A stretch of 64,000 nucleotides of DNA from the NCBI GenBank assembly GCA_046318115.1, contig JBKCVA010000021.1, positions 1-64,000 on the forward strand, written 5' to 3'. Below the pieces are notes generated by a model. It saw nothing but the letters and a program-made list of their open reading frames with translations. It searched no databases and was not told the DNA's origin. This document shows, piece after piece, positions 52,501 to 60,728 of the stretch; the stretch's first letter is position 1; every line of letters begins with the position of its first letter. Both the position numbers and the translations under genes were made by a program. Source of the stretch: Aquimonas sp046318115. GTDB taxonomy: Bacteria > Pseudomonadota > Gammaproteobacteria > Xanthomonadales > Xanthomonadaceae.

Positions 52501-52728
52501 TGAACCCACCGACTCGATGCGGCCGTCGCTCAGCAGGACAGTGGCGTTCTCGATGACGCGACCCGGCTCGGGCACCACGCGCGCATTGGTGAGGGCAATG
52601 CTGCGCGTCGGCCGATCGGCCACGCCCTCGCTGGGGAGCGTGCGCTGTTGGGCGGCCGCGACAGCGGCGACCAGAGGCAGCACGAAAAGACTGGTCCGGG
52701 CCAACCACCGAACTTCTGATCTGGACAT
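49555..52728 (-). CDS. Exported tandem amidohydrolase-family protein
   Basis: A 1057-residue protein, start at ATG 52728 with GGGGA upstream, followed by a signal peptide (LFVLPLVAAVAAAQQ). It contains two amidohydrolase folds. In the first (about 40-460) the metal motif is replaced by GFVEPISTLGL, so it is presumably non-catalytic. A beta-rich linker (about 460-600) follows. In the second (about 620-960) the motif DAHSHTAIAR is complete, with VHIHSYRQDE and FQHVLEGYKVA supplying further His ligands. The C-terminal 60 residues form a charged helical tail. Substrate unknown; peptidase-like or lactonase activity is seen in relatives. Confidence 0.88.
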   Translation of the reverse strand: MSRSEVRWLARTSLFVLPLVAAVAAAQQRTLPSEGVADRPTRSIALTNARVVPEPGRVIENATVLLSDGRIESVGSGLRVPAGYEVRDLAGATVFAGFVEPISTLGLPADHQRGGIKGGQPGHAPPHDQQASQPGTPHWNRRAQPERSAARVLDYKPADAKPLRELGFTAAHTAPQAGILAGQGALISLIDSGPRRDAILAPSVSQVFGFDFQFGSDYPGSLMGSIALIRQSLFDARWYASTQSAPSRRATTDARLQHSQSLEALAPVLAGQQRVFLLMDDELDAGRFQAIAAEFKLDGVLVGTGHEYRLLPQLKAWNRPLVLPLNFPEAPAVEQTGVALQTALADLQHWEQAPANAARVAEAGLPFALSTRGLKEPAKQFWPALRRAVAAGLSEDAALRALTVTPAELLKSGDRLGRVAPGQLANLVIADAGLFREDKAKLYEVWVEGERFELAAITPRLPGDSLSLRWHADGRSETWSLSGSGDSREFSLGESRLKLKQLDGRWVALPESSPAGWPARTARVDFVIGEAGAVEGFAETVDGRRYGFSGTSSAASAEPDKDAKPAEPPRAIPAHSGYPAGEYARAALPPQAEELLIRGATVWTNTEQGVLEGADVRVRRGRIVEVGQGLSAGRAAQVIEAEGRHLTAGIVDAHSHTAIARNVNEPSHAVTTEVRVGDVLDPTDINLYRQLSGGVTSVNLLHGSANPMGGQNAVIKLRWGADAAGLVFEGAPTGVKFALGENVKQSNWGESMTVRYPQTRMGVEQIMRDHFLAARAYAAALERGEPVRRDLRLEALVEILRGERLVHIHSYRQDEILMFVRLSQEFGFKVSSFQHVLEGYKVAREIAEIGAGASTFADWWAFKMEVIDGIPHNGALMTRAGVVSSFNSDSDEMARRLNMEAAKALRHGGLSDEEAWKLVTLNPAIQLGIADRVGAIKPGLDADLVLWSAHPLSNYARAETTWIDGRRYFDRSEDAQLQAQILAERERLLALAAADRRKSQSMTADTKAEEAKPVRIDPALLRLVQSDVRWLAHFGALRGLYHDGTDLNSCGINDHVH

Positions 52729-52838
52729 TCGATTCCCCATGGGCCCAACCTGGGCCATGGGGCGACGGTAGTGGCGGGCGCCGTTTCCAGCGCCGCCCAG
52801 AAGTCACGCGCGGGTCGGATGCACCCGTGTGCTTCCGA

Positions 52839-54224
52839 TCAGAGGGGAAGCGACTGCACGCCGCGCTTGCGGACGATCAACAGGGCCAGCTCCAGCGACT
52901 GCTCGTAGTTGAGCCTCGGATCGACTGTGGAGCGGTAGGCGCGCTCGAGGTCGACATCAGTCAGGTCGCGGGCACCGCCGGTGCACTCGGTGACGTTCTC
53001 GCCGGTGAGCTCCAGATGCACCCCGCCGAGCCGCGTGCCCGCCGCAGCGTGCAGGTCGAACGCCTGCTCCAGTTCGCTGCGGATGTTGTCGAAGCGGCGC
53101 GTCTTGAAACCGTTGCTGGTCGACTCGGTGTTGCCGTGCATGGGATCGGCCACCCACAGCACGCGACGGCCCTCGCGGCGCATCAGCTCCAGATGCGGCG
53201 GAAGTTCGGCGGCGATCTTGGCCGCACCCATGCGGTGGATGAAGGTGAGGCGCCCGGCCTCGTTGTCCGGGTTCAGGGCATCAGCAAGGCGCAGCAGCGC
53301 TTCGGGCTTCACGCCAGGGCCGACCTTCACTGCCACTGGATTACGGATACCGCGCATGTACTCGGTGTGCGCGCCGTCCAGTGCGGCGGTCCGCATACCA
53401 ATCCAAGGGTAGTGCGTCGACAAGTTGAACCAGCCCCAGTTGCGCGGTACCTGTCGGGTCAGCGATTCCTCGTAGTCGAGCAGCAGCGCCTCATGCGAGG
53501 TGTAGAAGTCCACCCTGCGCACGCCCTGCGAGGCCTCGCCCGAGAGGGTCTCCATAAAGCGCACGCCATCGCCGATGGCACGCACCATCCGGTGGTACTC
53601 CTCGGCCAGCGGTGAGTGGCTGACCCAGCCCAGATCCCAGTACTCGGGGTGATGAAGGTCTGCGAAGCCACCGTCGATCAGCGCGCGCACGAAGTTCATC
53701 GTCAAGGCCGAGCGCGAATGCGCTTCGATCAGGCGCCGCGGGTCGGGCAGGCGAGCCTCGGGCGTGAACGCGGGCGAATTGATGATGTCGCCGCGGTAAC
53801 TGGGCAGCTCGACACCATCCTTGATCTCGGTGTCCGCCGAGCGCGGTTTGGCGTACTGGCCAGCGAAGCGACCTACCCGAACCACAGGCATACGCAGGCC
53901 GTAGACCAGGACCACGCTCATTTGCAGCAGGACCTTGAGGCGATTCGAGATCAGACCCGACTCGCAGTCGGAGAAACTCTCCGCACAGTCGCCCCCTTGC
54001 AGCAGGAACCGCTGACCCTCCTGCGCTTCCGCCAGTTGCTTCTTGAGCGCCAGAATCTCGAGCGACGTCACCAGCGGCGGCAACCGACTCAATTCCCCCA
54101 GCGTGGCATCAAGGGTCGTGCGGTCCGGGTAGCGCGGTTGCTGCAGAGCGGGGCGTGCACGCCACGAGGTCGGGCTCCAGTCCACAGGCAGGTTCACAGC
54201 TTCAAGATTGCGTTCGGACGGCAT
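52839..54224 (-). CDS. Class II DAHP synthase
   Basis: Joins phosphoenolpyruvate and erythrose-4-phosphate in the first step of the shikimate pathway. The 461-residue protein is of the plant/Mycobacterium type: GGDCAESFSDC near residue 78, GRFAGQYAKPRS near 121, and STHYPWIGMRT, VKVGPGVKPEALL and WVADPMHGNTE. The C-terminal GGVHLELTGENVTECTGG carries the metal Glu. Length fits class II; it is not one of the shorter AroF/G/H type. Start ATG 54224 (GGAG seven bases upstream) is preferred over GTG 54227. Confidence 0.96.
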   Translation of the reverse strand: MPSERNLEAVNLPVDWSPTSWRARPALQQPRYPDRTTLDATLGELSRLPPLVTSLEILALKKQLAEAQEGQRFLLQGGDCAESFSDCESGLISNRLKVLLQMSVVLVYGLRMPVVRVGRFAGQYAKPRSADTEIKDGVELPSYRGDIINSPAFTPEARLPDPRRLIEAHSRSALTMNFVRALIDGGFADLHHPEYWDLGWVSHSPLAEEYHRMVRAIGDGVRFMETLSGEASQGVRRVDFYTSHEALLLDYEESLTRQVPRNWGWFNLSTHYPWIGMRTAALDGAHTEYMRGIRNPVAVKVGPGVKPEALLRLADALNPDNEAGRLTFIHRMGAAKIAAELPPHLELMRREGRRVLWVADPMHGNTESTSNGFKTRRFDNIRSELEQAFDLHAAAGTRLGGVHLELTGENVTECTGGARDLTDVDLERAYRSTVDPRLNYEQSLELALLIVRKRGVQSLPL

Positions 54225-54331
54225 CACACGACTCCAGGGGCTTGCTGCAACGCGTCAGCGATCATGCCACAGGGTCGCGGAGGCCAAGGTCCGGACGAGA
54301 GCTAGGTCCAATCCGTCACACCGGCCCGAAT

Positions 54332-54838
54332 TCATCCACGGCGACGCAGTCCAGCCCAGAGTGCCCCGAATCCGAGACCGACGAACCAGACCAGGGTCCA
54401 CACCGGCATCGACAGCCCCAAGAAGGTCCAGTCAATCTTTGCGCAGTCGCCAGAGCCGGTAAACACCCTCTCGATCACTGTTTGCAGCGGGAATGCTTCC
54501 AGCATGTAGCCCAGCTCCATGCCAGCGCAGCTCGGCACCTCATCTGCCGGGAGATGCTGCATGCGGACATGCCAAACGGCGATGCCGCCACCCACCGCAG
54601 CCCCCAGACCGACAAGCATCGTGTTGAGGACTCGCAGCCAGGCGGGTCGCGGCCCGATGACCGCGCCCAGAAGGAAGAACACGCCCATGAAGAAGAAGGC
54701 GACGCGCTGCAAGATGCAGAGCGGGCACGGCATCATCAACATGCCGTGCTCGACGTAAAGCGCGTAACCCAGCAGCGATGCGCAGCAAACGAAGCCGGCA
54801 AGAAACTGGGCGCGGAAACTCCAGGCAAATGGGTTCAT
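54332..54838 (-). CDS. dsbB: Disulfide bond formation protein B
   Basis: DsbB reoxidises DsbA and passes electrons to quinone. The 168-residue protein has four membrane helices. The first periplasmic Cys pair is C38-P-L-C41 (MMPCPLCILQR), and the second pair is C104 and C132 in the loop containing VPSCAGMELGYM and GSGDCAKIDW. All four cysteines and the Arg after the first pair (R45) are present, so it should be active. Single gene between DAHP synthase and the ribosomal block. Confidence 0.95.
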   Translation of the reverse strand: MNPFAWSFRAQFLAGFVCCASLLGYALYVEHGMLMMPCPLCILQRVAFFFMGVFFLLGAVIGPRPAWLRVLNTMLVGLGAAVGGGIAVWHVRMQHLPADEVPSCAGMELGYMLEAFPLQTVIERVFTGSGDCAKIDWTFLGLSMPVWTLVWFVGLGFGALWAGLRRRG

Positions 54839-54960
54839 CGTGGCTCTCTTGCGGTAGTGCGACGCGGTCGCAATAGGTCAGGTGCGATTGGACAAGCCAG
54901 AGGCTCAGCACTTGCAGGCCGCGCTACGGACTGCAAATCCCGAAGGGGGTTCCCCAGAAA

Positions 54961-54986
54961 CGAAAACCCCGGCGCAGGGCCGGGGC
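54961..54986 (-). terminator. Intrinsic terminator of the alpha (rplQ) operon
   Basis: Minus-strand stem CCCCGGC / GCCGGGG with a five-base CCTGC-type loop (54967-54985), followed by TTTTCG. It lies 25-50 bp after the rplQ stop, as expected for the end of the ribosomal block. Confidence 0.85.
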
Positions 54987-55010
54987 TCTCGGGAAACATC
55001 GGTGCTACGA

Positions 55011-55397
55011 CTACTCGGCAGCCGGCTCTGCATCCACCTGCGGACGATCGACCAGCTCGACATAGGCCATCGGCGCGCTGTCGCCTGCGCGGAAGCCGCA
55101 CTTCAGGAGGCGCAGGTAGCCGCCCGGACGGGAGACGTAGCGAGGGCCGATCTCCACGAACAGCTTGCCCACGGCGACCTTGTCGCGCAGACGCGCGAAA
55201 GCGAGACGACGATTGGCGACGCTATCGACCTTGGCCAGCGTGATGAGCGGCTCAGCAAAGCGGCGCAGCTCCTTGGCCTTGGGCAGGGTCGTACGGATCA
55301 GCTCATGCTTGATGAGCGAAGCGACCATGTTGCTGAACATGGCTTTGCGATGGGCACTGTCGCGATTGAGCTTGCGGCCCGATTTCTGATGGCGCAT
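55011..55397 (-). CDS. rplQ: 50S ribosomal protein L17
   Basis: A 128-residue L17 near the exit tunnel of the large subunit. It starts MRHQKSGRKLNRDSAHRKAM and contains IRTTLPKAKELRRFAEPLIT. The acidic tail VDAEPAAE is a little longer than in E. coli. Last gene of the alpha operon, 146 bp after rpoA. Confidence 0.98.
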   Translation of the reverse strand: MRHQKSGRKLNRDSAHRKAMFSNMVASLIKHELIRTTLPKAKELRRFAEPLITLAKVDSVANRRLAFARLRDKVAVGKLFVEIGPRYVSRPGGYLRLLKCGFRAGDSAPMAYVELVDRPQVDAEPAAE

Positions 55398-55543
55398 GGG
55401 AAATTCCTGATTGAATACTGCAGCTGTTGGATTTCGCTGTCGCCATCCCGGCGTTGAAACGATGGACTGCGGATGGTCCGAGTCGGCCGTCCATGGCCGA
55501 CGGTCGCGAGCACTTGGGCCCGTCGACGAAGTGGATCAATCGA

Positions 55544-56539
55544 TCAGCCGAGCATGCCCTGCTGCAGACCGGCGGGGGGCCAGTTCTCCAGCTTCATGCC
55601 GAGCGACAGGCCGCGCTGAGCCAGCACTTCCTTGATCTCGGTGAGCGACTTCTTGCCGAGGTTCGGCGTCTTGAGCAACTCGACTTCAGTGCGCTGGATC
55701 AGATCACCGATGTAGTAGATGTTCTCGGCCTTGAGGCAATTGGCCGAACGCACCGTCAACTCAAGGTCATCAATGGGACGCAGCAACACCGGGTCGACAC
55801 CGGTTGCAGCCTGCTTCGACTCACCGCGCTGACGCTGGGTGAAGTCTCCAAAGACCGAGAGCTGGTCGGTCAGGATGTCAGCGGCGGTGCGTACGGCTTC
55901 TTCGGCGTCGATACTACCGTTGGTCTCAATATCGAGGACCAGCTTGTCGAGGTTGGTGCGCTGTTCAACGCGAGCACTCTCGACAGCAAAGGCGACGCGG
56001 CGGACGGGCGAGAAAGAAGCATCCAGCATCAGACGGCCGATGGCTCGCGACTCCTCGTCCGGGCGACGACGCGCGGACGCGGGCTGGTAACCCAAGCCGC
56101 GCTCCACCTTGAGGCGCATGTTGAGCGAGACATCCTTGGTCAGCGTGCAGATCACGTGCTCGGGATTCAGGATCTCGACGTTGTGATCGGTGCGGATGTC
56201 ACCGGCGACCACGACGCCAGAGCCCTGCTTGCTCAGGGTGACGGTGGCCTGATCGACGTTGTGCATACGCAGGGACACGTCCTTCAGGTTCAGCAGGATC
56301 TCAAGCACATCCTCCTGGATCCCTTCGACCGTGGTGTACTCGTGCAGCACGCCGTCGATCTCGACTTCGGTAATCGCGAAACCGGGGATCGACGAAAGGA
56401 GGACGCGACGCAGCGCATTGCCGAGCGTATGGCCGTAGCCACGCTCCAGCGGCTCGACAACCACCTTCGCGCGGTTGTTGGCGATACGTTCGATGCCGAT
56501 GCCGCGCGGACGCAGCACCTGGGTGGCGGAAACGGACAT
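55544..56539 (-). CDS. rpoA: DNA-directed RNA polymerase subunit alpha
   Basis: A 331-residue alpha subunit. The N-terminal assembly domain has EPLERGYGHTLGNALRRVLL, and the C-terminal domain (from about 245) has VRSANCLKAENIYYIGDLIQ, LLKTPNLGKKSLTEIKEVL, the UP-element and activator contact region. Length and motifs are standard. 18 bp after rpsD. Confidence 0.98.
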   Translation of the reverse strand: MSVSATQVLRPRGIGIERIANNRAKVVVEPLERGYGHTLGNALRRVLLSSIPGFAITEVEIDGVLHEYTTVEGIQEDVLEILLNLKDVSLRMHNVDQATVTLSKQGSGVVVAGDIRTDHNVEILNPEHVICTLTKDVSLNMRLKVERGLGYQPASARRRPDEESRAIGRLMLDASFSPVRRVAFAVESARVEQRTNLDKLVLDIETNGSIDAEEAVRTAADILTDQLSVFGDFTQRQRGESKQAATGVDPVLLRPIDDLELTVRSANCLKAENIYYIGDLIQRTEVELLKTPNLGKKSLTEIKEVLAQRGLSLGMKLENWPPAGLQQGMLG

Positions 56540-56557
56540 TCGGCGGTTCTCCGTGGA

Positions 56558-57184
56558 TTACTTCGAGTACAGCTCGATGATCAGGTTCTCGTTGATGTCC
56601 GAGGGCAGATCCGAGCGCTCGGGCAGCGCCTTGAAGACACCGCTGAACTTCTTGCTGTCGACGTCGATCCAGTTCGGAACCAAGTCCATCTGCTGGGCGA
56701 GTGCCGACGCCTCCTGAACGCGCAGCTGGCGCTGGGCACGCTCGGTCAGCGCGATGGAGTCACCGGGCTTGACCTGGTAGGACGCCAAATTGACCGCCTT
56801 GCCGTTGACAAGGACGCCGCAGTGGCTAACGAGCTGGCGGGCCTGCGGGCGCGTGACCGCAAAACCCATGCGGTAGACCACGTTGTCCAAGCGGGACTCG
56901 AGGATCTGCAGCAGGTTCTCGCCAGTGTTACCGCGGCGGGTTGAAGCCTTGCGATAGACGTTGCGGAACTGGCGCTCCAGCAGACCGTAGATGCGCTTGA
57001 CCTTCTGCTTCTCGCGCAGCTGGACCGCATAGTCAGAGAGGCGGCCCTTGCGGGCGGCGCCATGCTGGCCGGGCTTCTGCTCGAGCTTGCACTTGGAATC
57101 CAGCGCGCGGGCCGGGCTCTTGAGGCTGAGATCTGCACCTTCGCGACGGGCGAGTTTGCAGGTGGGGCCGATATAACGTGCCAT
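56558..57184 (-). CDS. rpsD: 30S ribosomal protein S4
   Basis: A 208-residue S4 that nucleates 30S assembly. The start MARYIGPTCKLARREGADL is standard. The S4 RNA-binding domain begins with SRLDNVVYRMGFAVTRPQAR. Some bacteria have zinc-binding Cys residues in the N-terminal part; here only C9 and a later single Cys exist, so it is the zinc-free form. In E. coli S4 represses the alpha operon. Confidence 0.98.
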   Translation of the reverse strand: MARYIGPTCKLARREGADLSLKSPARALDSKCKLEQKPGQHGAARKGRLSDYAVQLREKQKVKRIYGLLERQFRNVYRKASTRRGNTGENLLQILESRLDNVVYRMGFAVTRPQARQLVSHCGVLVNGKAVNLASYQVKPGDSIALTERAQRQLRVQEASALAQQMDLVPNWIDVDSKKFSGVFKALPERSDLPSDINENLIIELYSK

Positions 57185-57207
57185 GGGTATGAGCTCCTAG
57201 CCGCGCG

Positions 57208-57600
57208 TCAGACGCGACGCTTCTTCGGCGGACGGCAGCCGTTATGCGGAATCGGCGTGACGTCGATAATGTTGGTTACCTTGTAGCCGACAGCGTTCAG
57301 CGAACGCACGGCCGACTCGCGACCCGGACCGGGGCCCTTGATGCGGACTTCCAGAGTCTTCAGGCCGTACTCCAGCGCAACGCGACCGGCCTTCTCAGCA
57401 GCCACCTGGGCCGCAAAGGGAGTCGACTTGCGGGAGCCGCGGAAACCAGCGCCACCGGAAGTGGCCCAACTCAGGGCGTTGCCCTGGCGGTCGGTGATCG
57501 TGATGATCGTGTTGTTGAAGGACGCTTGGACGTGGGCGATGCCGTCGGTGACGACACGGCGGATCTTCTTTTTGCCCTTGACGGGAGCCTGCTTGCTCAT
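57208..57600 (-). CDS. rpsK: 30S ribosomal protein S11
   Basis: A 130-residue S11. HVQASFNNTIITITDRQGNA and SAVRSLNAVGYKVTNIIDVT are diagnostic, with the basic end CRPPKKRRV. It lies 9 bp after rpsM and 23 bp before rpsD. Confidence 0.98.
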   Translation of the reverse strand: MSKQAPVKGKKKIRRVVTDGIAHVQASFNNTIITITDRQGNALSWATSGGAGFRGSRKSTPFAAQVAAEKAGRVALEYGLKTLEVRIKGPGPGRESAVRSLNAVGYKVTNIIDVTPIPHNGCRPPKKRRV

Positions 57601-57609
57601 GACCGGTCC

Positions 57610-57966
57610 TTACTTCTTGATCTGCTTGCGCGGACCCTTGCGGGTACGGGCGTTGGTGCGCGTGCGCTGACCGCGCAGCGGGAGGCCACGGCGATGACGC
57701 AGGCCGCGATAGCAGCCAAGGTCCATCAGGCGTTTGATGCTGATGCCGATCTCGCGACGGAGATCGCCTTCGACTACGAACTTGGCGACTTCGGCGCGGA
57801 GGCGATCCACCTCGGCCTCCGTCAAGTCCTTGATCTTGGTGCTCGGGGTGACCCCGGCAGTCACACAGATCTTCTGCGAACGGGTACGGCCGATGCCGTA
57901 GATGCTCTGAAGCCCCACCCAGACATGCTTCTGGACGGGAAGGTTGACACCTGCGATGCGCGCCAT
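57610..57966 (-). CDS. rpsM: 30S ribosomal protein S13
   Basis: A 118-residue S13, start ATG 57966 giving MARIAGVNLPVQKHVWVGL. Conserved parts are IYGIGRTRSQKIC and the Arg-rich tail RTRTNARTRKGPRKQIKK. First gene of the alpha operon; the 177-bp gap upstream holds a possible promoter and no rpmJ. Confidence 0.98.
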   Translation of the reverse strand: MARIAGVNLPVQKHVWVGLQSIYGIGRTRSQKICVTAGVTPSTKIKDLTEAEVDRLRAEVAKFVVEGDLRREIGISIKRLMDLGCYRGLRHRRGLPLRGQRTRTNARTRKGPRKQIKK

Positions 57967-58005
57967 GAGGCGATCTCCAACAAGGTATTGCGCGGTGAAT
58001 CGGAA

Positions 58006-58034
58006 AGTATACGTTGGCTTCGAGGACAAATAAA
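58006..58034 (-). promoter_or_regulatory. Possible promoter of the rpsM-rplQ operon
   Basis: Minus strand TATACT (58006-58011) with TTTATT 17 bp upstream (58029-58034). The -10 is close to consensus and the -35 is weak. It stands 40 bp before the rpsM start in an unusually long gap after secY. Confidence 0.4.
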
Positions 58035-58143
58035 GTCCCAGGGTGCCAATGACACAGCACCCCTGAGGGCACGGGGCGATGGTGCCCGTGCTCCGGCGTT
58101 GTCCGGTCCAGCCCGGGCGCTTTGCACCCAAGCTGCACCTCGA

Positions 58144-59508
58144 CTACCCGCGCGAGAAGCCGGCGCGCGAGCCGCCCTTCAGGTTGGCCTTCTTCAGCAG
58201 GCTGTCGTACTGATGAGACATCAGATGCGCCTGAATCTGGGCCATAAAATCCATAACAACGACAACCACGATCAGCAGCGAGGTGCCGCCGAACAGATGA
58301 GCCACCGCCGCAGGAACGCTCATCCCAAGCTGCAGTGCCTCAGGGAGCAGACAGACCGCAACGAGGTAAAGCGAGCCGGCCAAAGTCAGGCGCGTCAGCA
58401 CGCCGTCGACATAGTCTGCTGTGGCCTTGCCGGGACGAATCCCCGGGATGAGAGCGCCCGACTTCTTGAGGTTCTCTGCCGTCTCTTGAGAATTGAACAC
58501 GAGAGCGGTGTAGAAGAACGCGAACCCGATGATCAGAGCGCCATACAGAACCATGTGCAGGGGCTGACCAGGCGCCAGTGCTACCGACAGGTCCGTGAGG
58601 AAGCCAACGCTTCCCGCCTCACCGAACCAAGTAGCGGCCGTTCCTGGAAAAAGGATGAGACTGGACGCGAAAATCGCCGGAATCACGCCCGCCATGTTCA
58701 GTTTGAGCGGAAGGTGCGAACTCTGGTTCATGTACGCCTGACGGCCACCCTGGCGCCGCGCGTAGTTCACTGTAATGCGCCGCTGGCCGCGCTCGACAAA
58801 CACGACGAACGCGGTCACCGACAGCACGATGACGGACAACAAAATCACCGTCAGCGGGTTCATCTCACCTTGGCTGACCTGGGTCAACACCGTAATGATC
58901 GCGCCCGGAAGTGTTGCGACGATGCCCGCGAAGATGATCAACGAGATTCCGTTGCCAACGCCACGCTCGGTGACCTGCTCGCCCAACCACATGAGAAAGA
59001 GGGTTCCAGCGGTCAGCGATACAACCGCAGTAAAGACGAAACCGGGGCCGGGGTTGAAGACCACGGGACCTACCGGGCTACTTTGCCCCTGCAACGCCAT
59101 CGCGATACCGAAGGCCTGGAACACCGCCAGCAACACCGTGCCGATGCGGGTGTACTGCGTGATCTTGCGACGACCGCTCTCACCTTCCTTTCTCAGCTGC
59201 TGCAGCGAGGGAAAAATCTGCGAAGCCAGCTGCACGATGATCGATGCCGAAATGTAGGGCATCACGTTGAGCGCAAACACGCTCAAACGTTCCAGTGCGC
59301 CACCTGAGAACAGGTTGAACATCTGCACGACGCCCCCCTGCTGCTGCATGAGGGACGTCATGGCATCGGGATTGACCCCGGGCACCGGTACAAAGGTGCC
59401 GAACCGGTAGACGATCAGCGCACCAAGCACGAACAGCAGGCGCTGGCGAAGCTCGGTGAGCTTGCCAAGGGCCGCGAGGGAACTTGCACCCACGTTCGAC
59501 TGAGCCAC
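58144..59508 (-). CDS. secY: SecY preprotein translocase channel subunit
   Basis: A 454-residue ten-helix protein, the central pore of the Sec translocon. Recognisable parts are FGTFVPVPGVNPDAM, the plug-helix region, MPYISASIIVQL, KLNMAGVIPAIFASSLILFP (20) and IRPGKATADYVDGVL near the C terminus. Start at 59508 lies 3 bp after rplO. The C-terminal tail GGSRAGFSRG is slightly basic. Confidence 0.98.
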   Translation of the reverse strand: MAQSNVGASSLAALGKLTELRQRLLFVLGALIVYRFGTFVPVPGVNPDAMTSLMQQQGGVVQMFNLFSGGALERLSVFALNVMPYISASIIVQLASQIFPSLQQLRKEGESGRRKITQYTRIGTVLLAVFQAFGIAMALQGQSSPVGPVVFNPGPGFVFTAVVSLTAGTLFLMWLGEQVTERGVGNGISLIIFAGIVATLPGAIITVLTQVSQGEMNPLTVILLSVIVLSVTAFVVFVERGQRRITVNYARRQGGRQAYMNQSSHLPLKLNMAGVIPAIFASSLILFPGTAATWFGEAGSVGFLTDLSVALAPGQPLHMVLYGALIIGFAFFYTALVFNSQETAENLKKSGALIPGIRPGKATADYVDGVLTRLTLAGSLYLVAVCLLPEALQLGMSVPAAVAHLFGGTSLLIVVVVVMDFMAQIQAHLMSHQYDSLLKKANLKGGSRAGFSRG

Positions 59509-59511
59509 GGA

Positions 59512-59946
59512 TTACTCCACCGATCCGCCGGCGGCTTCGATCGCCGCCTTGGCACCGGCGGTGGCAGTCAAGCCACGCACGCTGACCTTGCGATCAAGCT
59601 CGCCCTTCTTGACGATCTTCGCCGTGCGCGCACGGGTCGGCACCAGATTGGCGGCCTGCAGGGCCGGGAAATCGATCACATCGCCTTCCACGAGCGCCAG
59701 CTGATACAGGAAGACTTCGGCCACATCATCCTTCAGCTTGGAGCGGAAGCCGACCTTGGGAAGACGACGCTGGAGCGGCATCTGGCCGCCTTCGAAGCCG
59801 GGCTTGACCTTGCCCTTGCCAGTGCGGGCGTACTGGCCCTTGTGGCCGCGGCCGCAGGTCTTGCCAAGGCCAGAACCGATACCACGACCAACGCGAACGC
59901 GGTCCTTGCGGGCGCCGTCAGCGGGCTTGAGGGTATTGAGACGCAT
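59512..59946 (-). CDS. rplO: 50S ribosomal protein L15
   Basis: A 144-residue L15 with the Gly-rich N-terminal part VGRGIGSGLGKTCGRGHKGQ and FEGGQMPLQRRLPKVGF. Normal length. 3 bp before secY and 21 bp after rpmD. Confidence 0.98.
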   Translation of the reverse strand: MRLNTLKPADGARKDRVRVGRGIGSGLGKTCGRGHKGQYARTGKGKVKPGFEGGQMPLQRRLPKVGFRSKLKDDVAEVFLYQLALVEGDVIDFPALQAANLVPTRARTAKIVKKGELDRKVSVRGLTATAGAKAAIEAAGGSVE

Positions 59947-59967
59947 GGTGTTCTCCGGAGATTCCGC

Positions 59968-60156
59968 TTACTGCTCGACGCGGACCAGGTAATAGACGGT
60001 GTTGATCAGACCGCGCACGCTCGGGGTATCCGGCAATTCGCGCACGTCGTTCAACTTGCGCAGACCGAGCGCCTTCACCGACAGACGGTGACGCGATTGG
60101 GTGCCACGCAGACCCTTGACCAGACGAACCTTGACGGTCTTGCCTGCATTAGCCAT
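59968..60156 (-). CDS. rpmD: 50S ribosomal protein L30
   Basis: A 62-residue L30, start ATG 60156 (MANAGKTVKVRLVKGLRGT). The open frame extends further upstream, but the known protein starts here. It overlaps rpsE by 8 bp. Confidence 0.97.
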   Translation of the reverse strand: MANAGKTVKVRLVKGLRGTQSRHRLSVKALGLRKLNDVRELPDTPSVRGLINTVYYLVRVEQ

Positions 60157-60655
60157 TGCTGATCTCCTCCAGCTTCTTGCCGCGCTTGGCAGCGATCTTC
60201 GAGGGCGAGTGCATCGCCTGCAGACCCTTGATGGTGGCGCGAACCAGATTGATCGGGTTACGCGAACCCACCGCCTTGGCGAGGATGTTCTTAACGCCGG
60301 CGGCTTCCAGCACGGCGCGCATGGCGCCGCCTGCAATCACACCCGTGCCTTCCGAGGCGGGCTGCATGTAGACGCGCGCCGCGCCATGATTCGCCTTGAT
60401 GGGATACCACACCGTGCCGCCATTCAGCTCGACACTGACCATAGCCTTACGGGCGTACTCCATCGACTTCTGGATGGCGACCGGCACTTCGCGCGCCTTG
60501 CCGTAGCCGAATCCAACGCGGCCGGCGCCATCACCCACCACGGTCAACGCGGTGAATGTGAACTGACGGCCACCCTTGACCGTCTTCGACACGCGATTGA
60601 CGGCAACCAGCTTTTCCAGCATGCCGTCGCTGTTGTCACGATCATTCGTGCTCAT
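60149..60655 (-). CDS. rpsE: 30S ribosomal protein S5
   Basis: A 168-residue S5 with VNRVSKTVKGGRQFTFTALT, the GRVGFGYGKAREVPVAIQK loop involved in decoding fidelity, and the KNILAKAVGSRNPINLVRAT end. Overlaps rpmD. Confidence 0.98.
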   Translation of the reverse strand: MSTNDRDNSDGMLEKLVAVNRVSKTVKGGRQFTFTALTVVGDGAGRVGFGYGKAREVPVAIQKSMEYARKAMVSVELNGGTVWYPIKANHGAARVYMQPASEGTGVIAGGAMRAVLEAAGVKNILAKAVGSRNPINLVRATIKGLQAMHSPSKIAAKRGKKLEEISNG

Positions 60656-60728
60656 TGCGTTTCTCTCGTTGCTTACGGCCCTGTGGGCCGCTTGTAGTTG
60701 TGGTGCAGCAAATGGATCGCAGGAGCGA

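Noticed and set aside
57244..59307. A 687-codon plus-strand frame across rpsK, rpsM and secY
   Set aside because: Antisense to ribosomal and secY genes.
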